DNA of 64,000 nucleotides from Marinobacter mangrovi. GTDB lineage: Bacteria > Pseudomonadota > Gammaproteobacteria > Pseudomonadales > Oleiphilaceae. Shown here piece by piece: positions 1 to 7,098 of the stretch. Numbering within the stretch: the stretch's first letter is position 1; every line of letters starts with the position of its first letter. The DNA is taken from positions 806,001 through 870,000 of the forward strand of contig NZ_JAERVO010000001.1 of the NCBI RefSeq assembly GCF_016798325.1, given 5' to 3'. A program made the translations under genes and the position numbers. The notes beneath the pieces were generated by a model. It was not told the origin of the DNA. It did not search any database and saw only the letters and a program-made list of their open reading frames with translations.

Positions 1-58
1 TGCCGATTCCCCAGGTCTTCAGGCGTTCGACAATAAAATCGCTTACTGTCTGTGTCAT
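1..58 (-). CDS. Thiamine-diphosphate-dependent enzyme, N-terminal fragment (runs off the window)
   Basis: Only the first 19 codons lie in the window, read on the minus strand from the ATG at 56-58; they encode MTQTVSDFIVERLKTWGIG. This opening resembles the start of TPP-requiring pyruvate oxidase/acetolactate synthase-like proteins, in which a short strand-helix leads into the pyrimidine-binding domain. A GGAGG-type ribosome binding site lies just upstream on the minus strand. The gene follows the glutamate synthase-like gene at 144-1727 in the same direction with an 85-bp gap, so they may be cotranscribed. With so little sequence the family call is an inference. Confidence 0.5.
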   Translation of the reverse strand, partial: MTQTVSDFIVERLKTWGIG

Positions 59-143
59 GATTCCTCCAATTGATCGGTCGGTTTGCTTAGAGGATCACAA
101 GGCGTGATCGAAAACCGGTCTGCCGCAGGGATCGTGATCGACG

Positions 144-1727
144 CTAGAACCGGCTGGCACTGGCTTTTTCCCAATCCGCGGCGTAGTCGGGTGGTAATGC
201 TCCGGAGAGAAAGTCGCCGGTGGCCACCCGGGGATGCATTTCCCGATACGTACAGGCCGGGCCATATTCGGGGCGGTGATAGATGTGTTCGGGACCGAGC
301 AGGTCCGGCGAGGTCAGCCCCAGGGCTCCGGTTATATCGAGCAGGGACTGGACGGTGGCGTCGTGGAAGTTGCGCACCCTCAAGGCCTTGGATGGCACGT
401 CCAAGGATTTTGAACGGGCCGGGTTCTGAGTCGTTACGCCGGTCGGGCATGTGTCCGTATGGCAACGCTGGGCCTGGATGCAACCGACGGCAAACATGAA
501 CGCACGGGCGGCGTTGCACATGTCCGCGCCCAGGGCGAGCTTGGTGACCATGTCGAAGCCCGTTGCGACCTTGCCACTGGCGATCACGACGATGTCATCG
601 CGCTTGCCAATGCCCTTCAGGCAGTTGTCGACGAAGGGCAGGGCTTCGTTGATGTACGTCCCGATGAAATCCTCGAATTCCGCCGGTGCGGCCCCCGTGC
701 CGCCCTCGGCACCGTCAATGGTTATGAAGTCCGGCTGTATCCCTGAGTCCAGCATCGCTTTACAGATGCCCATGAATTCGTCGCGTTTGCCCAGACACAA
801 CTTGAAGCCGACCGGTTTGCCGCCGCAGAGCTCCCGCAGGCGCTGCATGAATCGAAGCAGGCCGACGGGGGTATCGAACTCCGGGTGCTGGGCCGGGGAG
901 AGGCAGTCCTTGCCTTCTTCGATTTCCCGGGTCTCGGCGATCTCCCGGTTGACCTTGACCCCGGGAAGCAGTCCGCCGTGGCCGGGTTTGGCGCCCTGGG
1001 AGACCTTGATCTCGACCATCTTCACCTGGTCGTCCGAGGCTTTCCGGGCGAACTCGTCGCTGTTGAAACGGCCGTCGCGCGTGCGGCAGCCAAAATAGCC
1101 GCTGGCAATTTCCCAGATCAGGTCACCATCGTGCACCTTGTGGTAGGGGCTGATGGCACCTTCGCCGGTATCCTGGGCGAAGTGGCCCAGTTTGGCGCCC
1201 TTGTTCATGGCCAGAACGGCGTTGCTGGACAATGAGCCAAAGCTCATGGCGGAAATGTTCAACCGCGAGGAATTATAGGGTTTTGAACACTGCGGCCCGC
1301 CTATCATGATTCGCCCGTAGGTTGGATCGACCTGCTTGGGCGCAATGGAATGCTGGGCGAAATCGGCGCCTGCTCCCTCGACATCGCGCCGGGTACCAAA
1401 CGGCACCGTGTCGCTCTGCCCGTCGGCTCGTTTGTTGACGATATCCCGCTGCTCGCGATTGAACGGGCGACCGCTTTGTTCGGACTCGAAAAAATACTGC
1501 CGGAGTTCGGGGCGGACAAATTCCAAGAGGTACCGCAAGTGGCCCAGAATCGGGTAGTTGCGCAGCACATTATGTTTCGAGTGAAGATCGAAAGCGCCGA
1601 CCACGGCCAGCATGGGGAGTATGGCCCAGGGGATGAGCCCGTATGGATTCCAGATTGAGAGTGCCACCCCAAGCAACAGGGTTGCCGCGACAAACAAGGT
1701 GTAGATCAATCTTGGAAAGCCAAGCAT
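144..1727 (-). CDS. FMN-binding glutamate synthase family protein (GltB central/FMN-domain type, membrane-anchored)
   Basis: The product is about 527 residues. It resembles stand-alone proteins built around the FMN-binding TIM barrel of glutamate synthase, without the glutaminase domain. Two hydrophobic segments lie in the first 50 residues (after MLGFPRLIYTLFVA), so it is probably membrane-anchored. Typical barrel pieces follow: MSFGSLSSNAVLAMNKGA, the GHGGLLPG glycine loop, TIDGAEGGTGAAP, and a Cys-containing CPTGVTTQ segment near the C-terminus where glutamate synthases bind a 3Fe-4S cluster. The frame is open farther upstream to 1967, but the ATG at 1727 has GAGGGG 4-9 bases upstream and starts at the hydrophobic anchor, so I chose it. 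The physiological substrate of these stand-alone proteins is not settled. Confidence 0.85.
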   Translation of the reverse strand: MLGFPRLIYTLFVAATLLLGVALSIWNPYGLIPWAILPMLAVVGAFDLHSKHNVLRNYPILGHLRYLLEFVRPELRQYFFESEQSGRPFNREQRDIVNKRADGQSDTVPFGTRRDVEGAGADFAQHSIAPKQVDPTYGRIMIGGPQCSKPYNSSRLNISAMSFGSLSSNAVLAMNKGAKLGHFAQDTGEGAISPYHKVHDGDLIWEIASGYFGCRTRDGRFNSDEFARKASDDQVKMVEIKVSQGAKPGHGGLLPGVKVNREIAETREIEEGKDCLSPAQHPEFDTPVGLLRFMQRLRELCGGKPVGFKLCLGKRDEFMGICKAMLDSGIQPDFITIDGAEGGTGAAPAEFEDFIGTYINEALPFVDNCLKGIGKRDDIVVIASGKVATGFDMVTKLALGADMCNAARAFMFAVGCIQAQRCHTDTCPTGVTTQNPARSKSLDVPSKALRVRNFHDATVQSLLDITGALGLTSPDLLGPEHIYHRPEYGPACTYREMHPRVATGDFLSGALPPDYAADWEKASASRF

Positions 1728-2086
1728 GTGCCCCTCAATATGCCTGTAGAAGCTACCAGCATGGATCATCCGGCGGTTGTCTAACAAATTCTCAGACGTT
1801 AAGGGACATGACGATAAATTCATCCCACCTCTGAGCGGCCCGGCGGCGGGCGTGGTGCCGGCGCGATGGGCTACATTCGGGCGTGGAGGTTCCAGTGTAT
1901 CCCGTGTGAGCGGATCCGTACGCCGCCCACCAAGCATGAGGCGGATTAATGCGGCTTTTCTGATCATTACATCGGCGAGGCTATGGAGACTTCCGGCCTC
2001 GCCGGCACCGCAGCGTTTTCGCTTGACCCTGTAACGACTACAACCTTTATTGTTGTAAACAATGTGTATCGGACCAGGGTGTTTGG
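1728..2086. other. Divergent intergenic region between glutamate synthase-like gene and cation transporter
   Basis: This 359-base gap separates two divergent genes. The left part contains open frame upstream of the chosen start at 1727 but nothing protein-like. The right part holds the inverted repeat at 2039-2057 annotated separately. No RNA gene was recognised. Confidence 0.5.
2039..2057. promoter_or_regulatory. Inverted repeat TACAAC-N7-GTTGTA upstream of the cation transporter
   Basis: A perfect 6-bp inverted repeat with a 7-base spacer lies 30 bases before the ATG of the CDF-type transporter. Its position and dyad symmetry fit an operator. Related transporters are often controlled by MerR-type metal sensors, but no such gene is in the window, so the binding protein is unknown. 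Confidence 0.35.
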
Positions 2087-2827
2087 ATGGATAGCTGTTG
2101 CGAGAACAAAGCAGGAGAACTGGCTGAACTGAAAGGGCGGCAGGGACGAGTGCTCTACATCGTTCTCGCCATCAACACGGCCATGTTTCTGTTCGAGTTT
2201 TTTGGCGGTTTATGGGTCGGATCCACCGCGCTGCTTGCGGACTCGCTGGATATGTTCGGCGATGCCACCGTCTACGCGTTGACCTTGTACGCCCTGCATC
2301 GCAGCGCCCGCACCCGCGCCGGCGCTGCGATGGTGAAAGGCATCTTCATGCTGCTGTTCGGCGTCATGGTTATTATCGAAGCCATCAACAAGAGCCTGCT
2401 CGGGATCGTCCCCCAAGCTGAGTGGATGGGCGCGATCGCTCTCGTTGCACTGGTCGCCAACACGGCCTGCTTCCTCTTGCTGAATGCACACCGCAGCGAC
2501 GACCTGAACATGCGCTCGACCTGGCTGTGCTCACGAAACGACCTTGTCGCTAACACCAGTGTGATCGCGGCAGCTGTACTTGTCTTTTACACGGACTCCC
2601 TGTGGCCGGACGTGATCGTAGGCCTGGCGATTGCTGCACTGTTCCTGCATTCCGCCTGGAAGGTACTTACGGAAGCCTGGCAGGAATGGAATGCGTCCGG
2701 TCCGGACGGTGATACGGCGCGGACCGGAGGCGTTCAAACAAGGGGAGAATGGGCGGCAGGCGAAGCCGACGAGACCGTTTCGAATCCCGGGCCCGATGAC
2801 TGTTGCGGTGAAAAGCATCGGCTCTAA
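2087..2827 (+). CDS. Cation transporter, short CDF/CzcD-like type
   Basis: The 246-residue protein has the transmembrane core of cation diffusion facilitators: helices near residues 20-45, 75-95, 110-130, 155-175 and 175-195. It has a STALLADSLDMFGDA segment, where the two Asp of helix II would bind metal, and a SRNDLVANTS segment, where Asn/Asp of helix V would contribute. It lacks the usual cytoplasmic C-terminal domain. Instead both ends carry paired cysteines: MDSCCENK at the start and DDCCGEKH at the end. The short relatives I know of with an N-terminal CC pair are found beside Cd/Pb-responsive MerR regulators, so export of a soft divalent metal is a fair inference. It stands alone, transcribed divergently from the glutamate synthase-like gene. 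Confidence 0.8.
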   Translation: MDSCCENKAGELAELKGRQGRVLYIVLAINTAMFLFEFFGGLWVGSTALLADSLDMFGDATVYALTLYALHRSARTRAGAAMVKGIFMLLFGVMVIIEAINKSLLGIVPQAEWMGAIALVALVANTACFLLLNAHRSDDLNMRSTWLCSRNDLVANTSVIAAAVLVFYTDSLWPDVIVGLAIAALFLHSAWKVLTEAWQEWNASGPDGDTARTGGVQTRGEWAAGEADETVSNPGPDDCCGEKHRL

Positions 2828-2874
2828 GTCACGTCGGCGCACGCCCAGCCATGTTGCCGCGGCCTTATTCTTCA

Positions 2875-3042
2875 TCAATCCTTTTTAACCGGACCGGCGA
2901 GGTAAACGTTGTCGGTGACCGGCTCATACCAATCGACGGGCTTGCCATCCAGCGCTTCCTGAACGGCCACGTGCTGCATGGCGGTTTTGTCCGTCGCGCC
3001 TTGCCAGTGGCGACGTCCGCAATGACACCGGATGATATCGCT
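2875..3042 (-). pseudogene. Remnant of a cupin-domain gene (C-terminal end)
   Basis: Read on the minus strand, the last ~55 codons before the stop at 2875 include HWQGATDKTAM, HVAVQEALDG and VDWYEPVTD. This matches the C-terminal part of small single-domain cupins, in which the strand carrying H-W-H/Q-G-A is followed by A-[IV]-Q-E and W-x-E-x-V-T-D. The N-terminal half is missing. The reading frame runs directly into sequence whose opposite strand encodes a LysR effector domain, so the cupin gene was cut at about 3031-3042. It is non-functional as it stands. Confidence 0.6.
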
Positions 3043-3467
3043 GTGCCGATTGCCCCGCGCATGCGTCTGGTGACCGTCGCATCTCCAGAATATCTCGCGC
3101 GCTATTCCATCCCCCAGCGACCCGAGGAACTGACCAGCCACCGCTGCATCAACCTCAGGCTGCCGACTCGTGGCGGGCTGTATCCGTGGGAATTCGGCAG
3201 CGGCGACAATGAGTTTCGGGTGCGCGTCAGTGGCCCCTCATCATGAACAGCGTGCTTCAGATCCTCCAGGCCAGCCTGGAAGGCATCGGACTGGTCCAGT
3301 TGCCCGATAACCTGGTGCAGGAATATCTGGACCGAGGCGAATTGCAGGAAGTCCTGGCCGAGTGGTCCGAACCGTTCGAGGGCTACCATCTTTATTACCC
3401 AAGCCGACGCCAGCAAACGGCCGCGTTCCGCGTCGTGCTTGAGGCGCTGCGGTACCGGGGCGATTAG
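3022..3467 (+). pseudogene. LysR-family regulator remnant (effector-binding domain, frameshifted)
   Basis: The sequence encodes the second half of a LysR-type effector domain: DDIAVPIAPRMRLVTVASPEYL, then CINLRLPT and WEF, then after a frame change MNSVLQILQASLEGIGLVQL and a conserved ending. The DNA-binding N-terminus is absent. Near 3238-3243 one base appears to be lost: the first frame stops at 3246, while adding one base joins it to the frame starting at 3243 without losing family residues. The remnant abuts the cupin remnant at 2875-3042. These two families are often divergent neighbours, which suggests a deletion or inversion that removed the middle of the pair. Confidence 0.75.
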
Positions 3468-3590
3468 CTTCTGATCAGGGTGAAGGATAGCCGCAATGGT
3501 CTAATGCCGTAGGCGCTCCCTGCAGGGTTTGCTAAGGTCTGAAGACAGTACAAGGTCACATACCCATCCAGCGACCAAAGGTGCCCAACG

Positions 3591-4745
3591 ATGAGCAAGC
3601 CCACGATTCCGGAAACGATGAAAGCCATGGTGCTCACAGGCCACGGCGACGTGGACAAGCTGGTTTACCAGGACATGGACACGCCCAAACCCGAGCGGGG
3701 GCAGGTCCTGGTGAAGGTGACGGCGACCGCCAAGAACAACACGGATCGCAAGGCCCGGGAAGGTTTGTATCCGACCAGGGATAAGGGCGATGTGACGTCC
3801 TTTGCCATGGGAGGCGAGCCGACCCTGACCTTTCCGCGAATTCAGGGGGCGGATGTGGTCGGTCGGGTCGTGGCGGTCGGTGAGGGCGTCGATGAATCGC
3901 GACTTGGCGAGCGGAGCTTGTTGGACTTCAACATCTACGCCGACGATCGTCGGGATATCAACCTGACGCCGGACTACTACGGTCACGGCGCCGACGGCGG
4001 CTACGCGGAATACATCGCGGTGCCTTCCGATCAATTCCACCACATTCCCAACCCGGATCTGGCGGATGCCGAGCTGGCATCCATGGGTATGTGCTCTTAC
4101 CAGACGGCTTATCACATGATGACCTCCGCCCGCGTCAAAGCGGGGGAACGCGTTCTGGTCACCGGGGCCAGCGGTGGCGTGGGCACGGCCCTGATACAGC
4201 TCTGCCGGATTGTTGGTGCCGTACCCTATGCCTTGAGTCAGCAAAGCAAAGCCGACGAACTGAAAGCCCTGGGTGCCGAGGCGGTGCTGGACCGCTCGGA
4301 CATGAGTCAGTTCGAGGAACAGGTCAAAGCGGTGACCGGCGGCGCGCCACTGGATGCCGTGATGGATCTGGCGGGCGGTGAGATGACCAATCATTTCATC
4401 GACGCCATGATTTTCGACATGAACTCGCGCCAGGATTATCCGAGGCTGAGCATTGCCGGTGCCAGCGCCGATAACGTCACGGAAATCATGTGGACACGAA
4501 TCTACCTCTATCAGGTCCAGATCTTCGGCGTGTCCCACGGCACTCGCGAGGAAGCGGCGCAGTTGATGGACTGGATCCGCGGCGGGCAGCTCCAGCCGGT
4601 GCTGCATGCCGCCTTCAAATTATCGGACCTGCACGACGCGGAGCGCTATTTCGTCAATCGGGGGAGCGGCTACCTCGGTAAGATCGTGATCGTGCCGGAT
4701 TCCGAGTGGGCCGAACATGGTCAACCGTTTGCACTGGCTCACTGA
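3591..4745 (+). CDS. Zinc-independent MDR family oxidoreductase (quinone oxidoreductase-like)
   Basis: The product is 384 residues and has the medium-chain dehydrogenase/reductase layout: a GroES-like N-terminal domain (about 15-150) opening with MKAMVLTGHGDVDKL, then a Rossmann domain with VTGASGGVGTALIQL at about residue 190. The catalytic zinc-binding Cys/His pair of alcohol dehydrogenases is not evident, which points to the NADPH:quinone reductase-like branch. A region around residues 105-135 (DFNIYADDRRDINLTPDYYG) is longer than in the small quinone reductases. It is followed after 37 bases by the CMD-family gene in the same direction. The substrate is unknown. Confidence 0.8.
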   Translation: MSKPTIPETMKAMVLTGHGDVDKLVYQDMDTPKPERGQVLVKVTATAKNNTDRKAREGLYPTRDKGDVTSFAMGGEPTLTFPRIQGADVVGRVVAVGEGVDESRLGERSLLDFNIYADDRRDINLTPDYYGHGADGGYAEYIAVPSDQFHHIPNPDLADAELASMGMCSYQTAYHMMTSARVKAGERVLVTGASGGVGTALIQLCRIVGAVPYALSQQSKADELKALGAEAVLDRSDMSQFEEQVKAVTGGAPLDAVMDLAGGEMTNHFIDAMIFDMNSRQDYPRLSIAGASADNVTEIMWTRIYLYQVQIFGVSHGTREEAAQLMDWIRGGQLQPVLHAAFKLSDLHDAERYFVNRGSGYLGKIVIVPDSEWAEHGQPFALAH

Positions 4746-4782
4746 GACCCTGTATCGATTCGTCCACCCGATGGAGAGCAAT

Positions 4783-5361
4783 GTGGAACACACAACCAAC
4801 AAGAACATCAGCCGTTTCCCCGTACCTGAACTCGAAACACTGCCTGACGATATCCGGGAACGTATCGAGGCTGTTCAAGAGAAGTCGGGGTTCATTCCCA
4901 ACGTGTTCCTGGCCCTGGCACACCGCCCGGACGAGTTTCGCGCGTTCTTTGCCTATCACGATGCCCTGATGGAAAAGCCGGGTAACCTGACCAAGGCGGA
5001 AAGGGAAATGATCGTCGTTGCCACCAGCAGCGCCAATGAATGCCAGTACTGCGTGATCGCCCACGGCGCTATTCTCCGGGTGCGGGCGAAGAACCCGTTG
5101 ATCGCCGACCAGGTGGCCACCAACTACCGCAAGGCAGACATCACCGATCGCCAGAAGGCGATGCTGGATTTCGCCATGAAGGTGTCCCGCAATGCCCAGC
5201 AGGTCGACGAGAGCGATTTCGAGACGCTGAAAGCGCATGGATTTACCGAAGATGACATCTGGGATATTTCAGGTATCTCGGCCTTCTTCGGGATGTCCAA
5301 TCGCATCGCCAATGTCAGCAACATGCGCCCGAACGAGGCGTTCTATTCGTTCGGGCGTTGA
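4783..5361 (+). CDS. Peroxidase-related protein, carboxymuconolactone decarboxylase/AhpD-like family
   Basis: About 192 residues, all alpha, matching the peroxidase-related CMD family. The motif SANECQYCVIAHGA carries the redox pair C-x-x-C followed by His, as in the AhpD active site. An N-terminal stretch RFPVPELETLPDDIRERI is typical of this subgroup. I prefer the GTG at 4783 because GGAG lies 6 bases upstream and family members start here; an ATG at 4771 and an open frame back to 4717 are alternatives. It probably handles peroxides or alkyl peroxides, but no partner reductase is adjacent. Confidence 0.75.
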   Translation: MEHTTNKNISRFPVPELETLPDDIRERIEAVQEKSGFIPNVFLALAHRPDEFRAFFAYHDALMEKPGNLTKAEREMIVVATSSANECQYCVIAHGAILRVRAKNPLIADQVATNYRKADITDRQKAMLDFAMKVSRNAQQVDESDFETLKAHGFTEDDIWDISGISAFFGMSNRIANVSNMRPNEAFYSFGR

Positions 5362-5393
5362 CCGTCTGGGCGCGCCAGCCCGGGCGAACGTGC

Positions 5394-6260
5394 TCAATCG
5401 GGGAAGACCACGGTCCGGTTGCCGTGAAGGAATACCCGCTTTTCGATGTGGTAGCGCACGGCCCGGGCCAGGGTCTGACTCTCGATGTCCTGGCCCTTGG
5501 CCACCAGATCCTCCGGGTAGTGCCCGTGATCCACGGACTGCACGCCCTGGGTGATGATGGGGCCCTCGTCGAGGTCGTCGTTCACGTAGTGCGCGGTCGC
5601 GCCTACCAATTTCACGCCTTTCTCCCAGGCCTGGTGATACGGCTTGGCCCCCTTGAATCCCGGTAACAGGGAGTGGTGGATGTTGATGGCACGCCCATCC
5701 AGCCTGGCGGCCAGTTCCGGCGACAGGACCTGCATATAGCGGGCAAGTACGACCAGTTCGCAGTCGTGATCCTCAACCAGTTGCCAGAGCTCAGCCTCCT
5801 GTCGGGGTTTGGTGTCCGGCGTGATGGGCAGGTGAAAATAGGGGATACCGTGCCAGTCTGCCAAGGGCTTGAGATCCGGGTGGTTGGAGATGATCAGGGG
5901 GATGTCCATCGCCAGTTCGCCCTTGCGGTAGCGGTAAAGCAGGTCGTTGAGACAGTGATCGTATTTCGAGACCAGGATCGCCACGCGCGGGCGATGATCC
6001 GGTGCTTTCAGCTCCCATTGCATGTCGAAAGCCGCGGCCCGGTCCTCGAACACCTGACAAAAGCGATCCAGCGACTGCTGGCCGCCGAGCGGGCGGAGTT
6101 CGACGCGAATGCTGAAGCTTTCCGTCGCACGATCGTCGAAGGAATTCATCGCAAAGACATAGTTCTCGGTCTCGGCGAGGCTACGGGTCACCACATCGAC
6201 GGTGCCCAGTCGGCTGGGGCACTGGGCCGTGAGTATCCAGAGATCTTCATGTGCGGTCAT
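5394..6260 (-). CDS. purU: Formyltetrahydrofolate deformylase
   Basis: The 288-residue protein has an N-terminal ACT regulatory domain (LTAQCPSRLGTVDVVTRSLA, residues 9-28) and a C-terminal formyltransferase fold with INIHHSLLPGFKGAKPYHQA and VNDDLDEGPII, the conserved His and Asp regions of PurU. It hydrolyses 10-formyl-THF to formate and THF. Its position directly after soxG in the same direction (118-bp gap) makes sense: sarcosine oxidase and related demethylations load THF with one-carbon units, and PurU regenerates free THF. A 9-bp hairpin lies in the gap. Confidence 0.93.
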   Translation of the reverse strand: MTAHEDLWILTAQCPSRLGTVDVVTRSLAETENYVFAMNSFDDRATESFSIRVELRPLGGQQSLDRFCQVFEDRAAAFDMQWELKAPDHRPRVAILVSKYDHCLNDLLYRYRKGELAMDIPLIISNHPDLKPLADWHGIPYFHLPITPDTKPRQEAELWQLVEDHDCELVVLARYMQVLSPELAARLDGRAINIHHSLLPGFKGAKPYHQAWEKGVKLVGATAHYVNDDLDEGPIITQGVQSVDHGHYPEDLVAKGQDIESQTLARAVRYHIEKRVFLHGNRTVVFPD

Positions 6261-6314
6261 GGCGTTGATACCTTCCGGTTTTCTTCAGCAAGCCGTTGTT
6301 GTCAGCAAACCATT

Positions 6315-6351
6315 CACCCGGAGTCCGGCTATCTGGCGCCGCCTCCGGGTG
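6315..6351 (-). other. Hairpin in the soxG-purU gap
   Basis: CACCCGGAG at 6315-6323 pairs with CTCCGGGTG at 6343-6351, leaving a 19-base loop. There is no U-tract on either side, so it is not a clear terminator; it could be an RNA stability or partial attenuation element between soxG and purU. Confidence 0.3.
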
Positions 6352-6378
6352 GACGGGGTCGGTTTTCGAACCCCCGAT

Positions 6379-7098
6379 CTACACGGTGCTGGCGTCGGCT
6401 TTCTGGCTGGCCTGGCCCCTGACGGCGGTGAGCAGTGGTCCAACATGCACCCCGTATTCACCCGCGGCATCCAGCAGCCAGCGCCAGATGTAGTCGGCGA
6501 AGCTGCGACGCACGACAAGCTCCCAGTCGCTGTCGCCCAGGCGCCGTAACGTCGCCTGGGTCTTGCCCAGGACCGTCGTCACGATCTTGCCTACGGGGAA
6601 ATTACGGTCATGGACGTCGTAGGGACAGCTTTTCATCAGGACCGACCGGGCTTCGGCACCCGACAGGCGGACGATGGACTGCCCGCCGCCGACATTGATG
6701 ATGGCGTAGTGACCGTCCAGGTGATTGCGAAGGTGGCTTTCCATCGTAAAGGCCTGGTCACCGGGACCCACCAGCAGCCATTCGTCCGGCGTGATCCAGC
6801 TCAGCGACCAGTCGCCTTTGGACTGGCTTTGCAGCGCCTCAGGCAGGTCCAGGCCGGTCGCCGCCTTAACCCCGTCCCGGAAGCCGGCGGACTCGGCGTT
6901 ACCCCGGAGCACCAGATGGGTTTTGAGCGCCTCTTCCCAGATGAAAACGCGCGCGTTCGCGGAAGCCTGACCGGTCTGGGCGCGGGCCACGTGATGGAGC
7001 GGGCTGCGGGCCGGTACCGTGCTGTCCGGTTGCTGATCCATCAAAGCGACGCCCGGCGTAACGGCTGTGTCGACAGCCGTGTTGGTGACTTCAGACAT
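6379..7098 (-). CDS. soxG: Sarcosine oxidase, gamma subunit
   Basis: The protein has 239 residues from the ATG at 7096-7098, which has AAGGAGAG upstream. The frame is open farther upstream to 7197, but that part lies inside soxA. Recognisable gamma-subunit pieces are RSPLHHVARA, SWITPDEWLLVGPGD, INVGGGQSIVRLSGAEARSVL and RRSFADYIWRWLLDAAGEYG. The fold is related to the GcvT family. It forms the heterotetrameric enzyme with SoxB, SoxD and SoxA, which oxidatively demethylates sarcosine to glycine with H2O2 and methylene-THF. It overlaps the end of soxA by 8 bases, a sign of translational coupling. Confidence 0.92.
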   Translation of the reverse strand: MSEVTNTAVDTAVTPGVALMDQQPDSTVPARSPLHHVARAQTGQASANARVFIWEEALKTHLVLRGNAESAGFRDGVKAATGLDLPEALQSQSKGDWSLSWITPDEWLLVGPGDQAFTMESHLRNHLDGHYAIINVGGGQSIVRLSGAEARSVLMKSCPYDVHDRNFPVGKIVTTVLGKTQATLRRLGDSDWELVVRRSFADYIWRWLLDAAGEYGVHVGPLLTAVRGQASQKADASTV

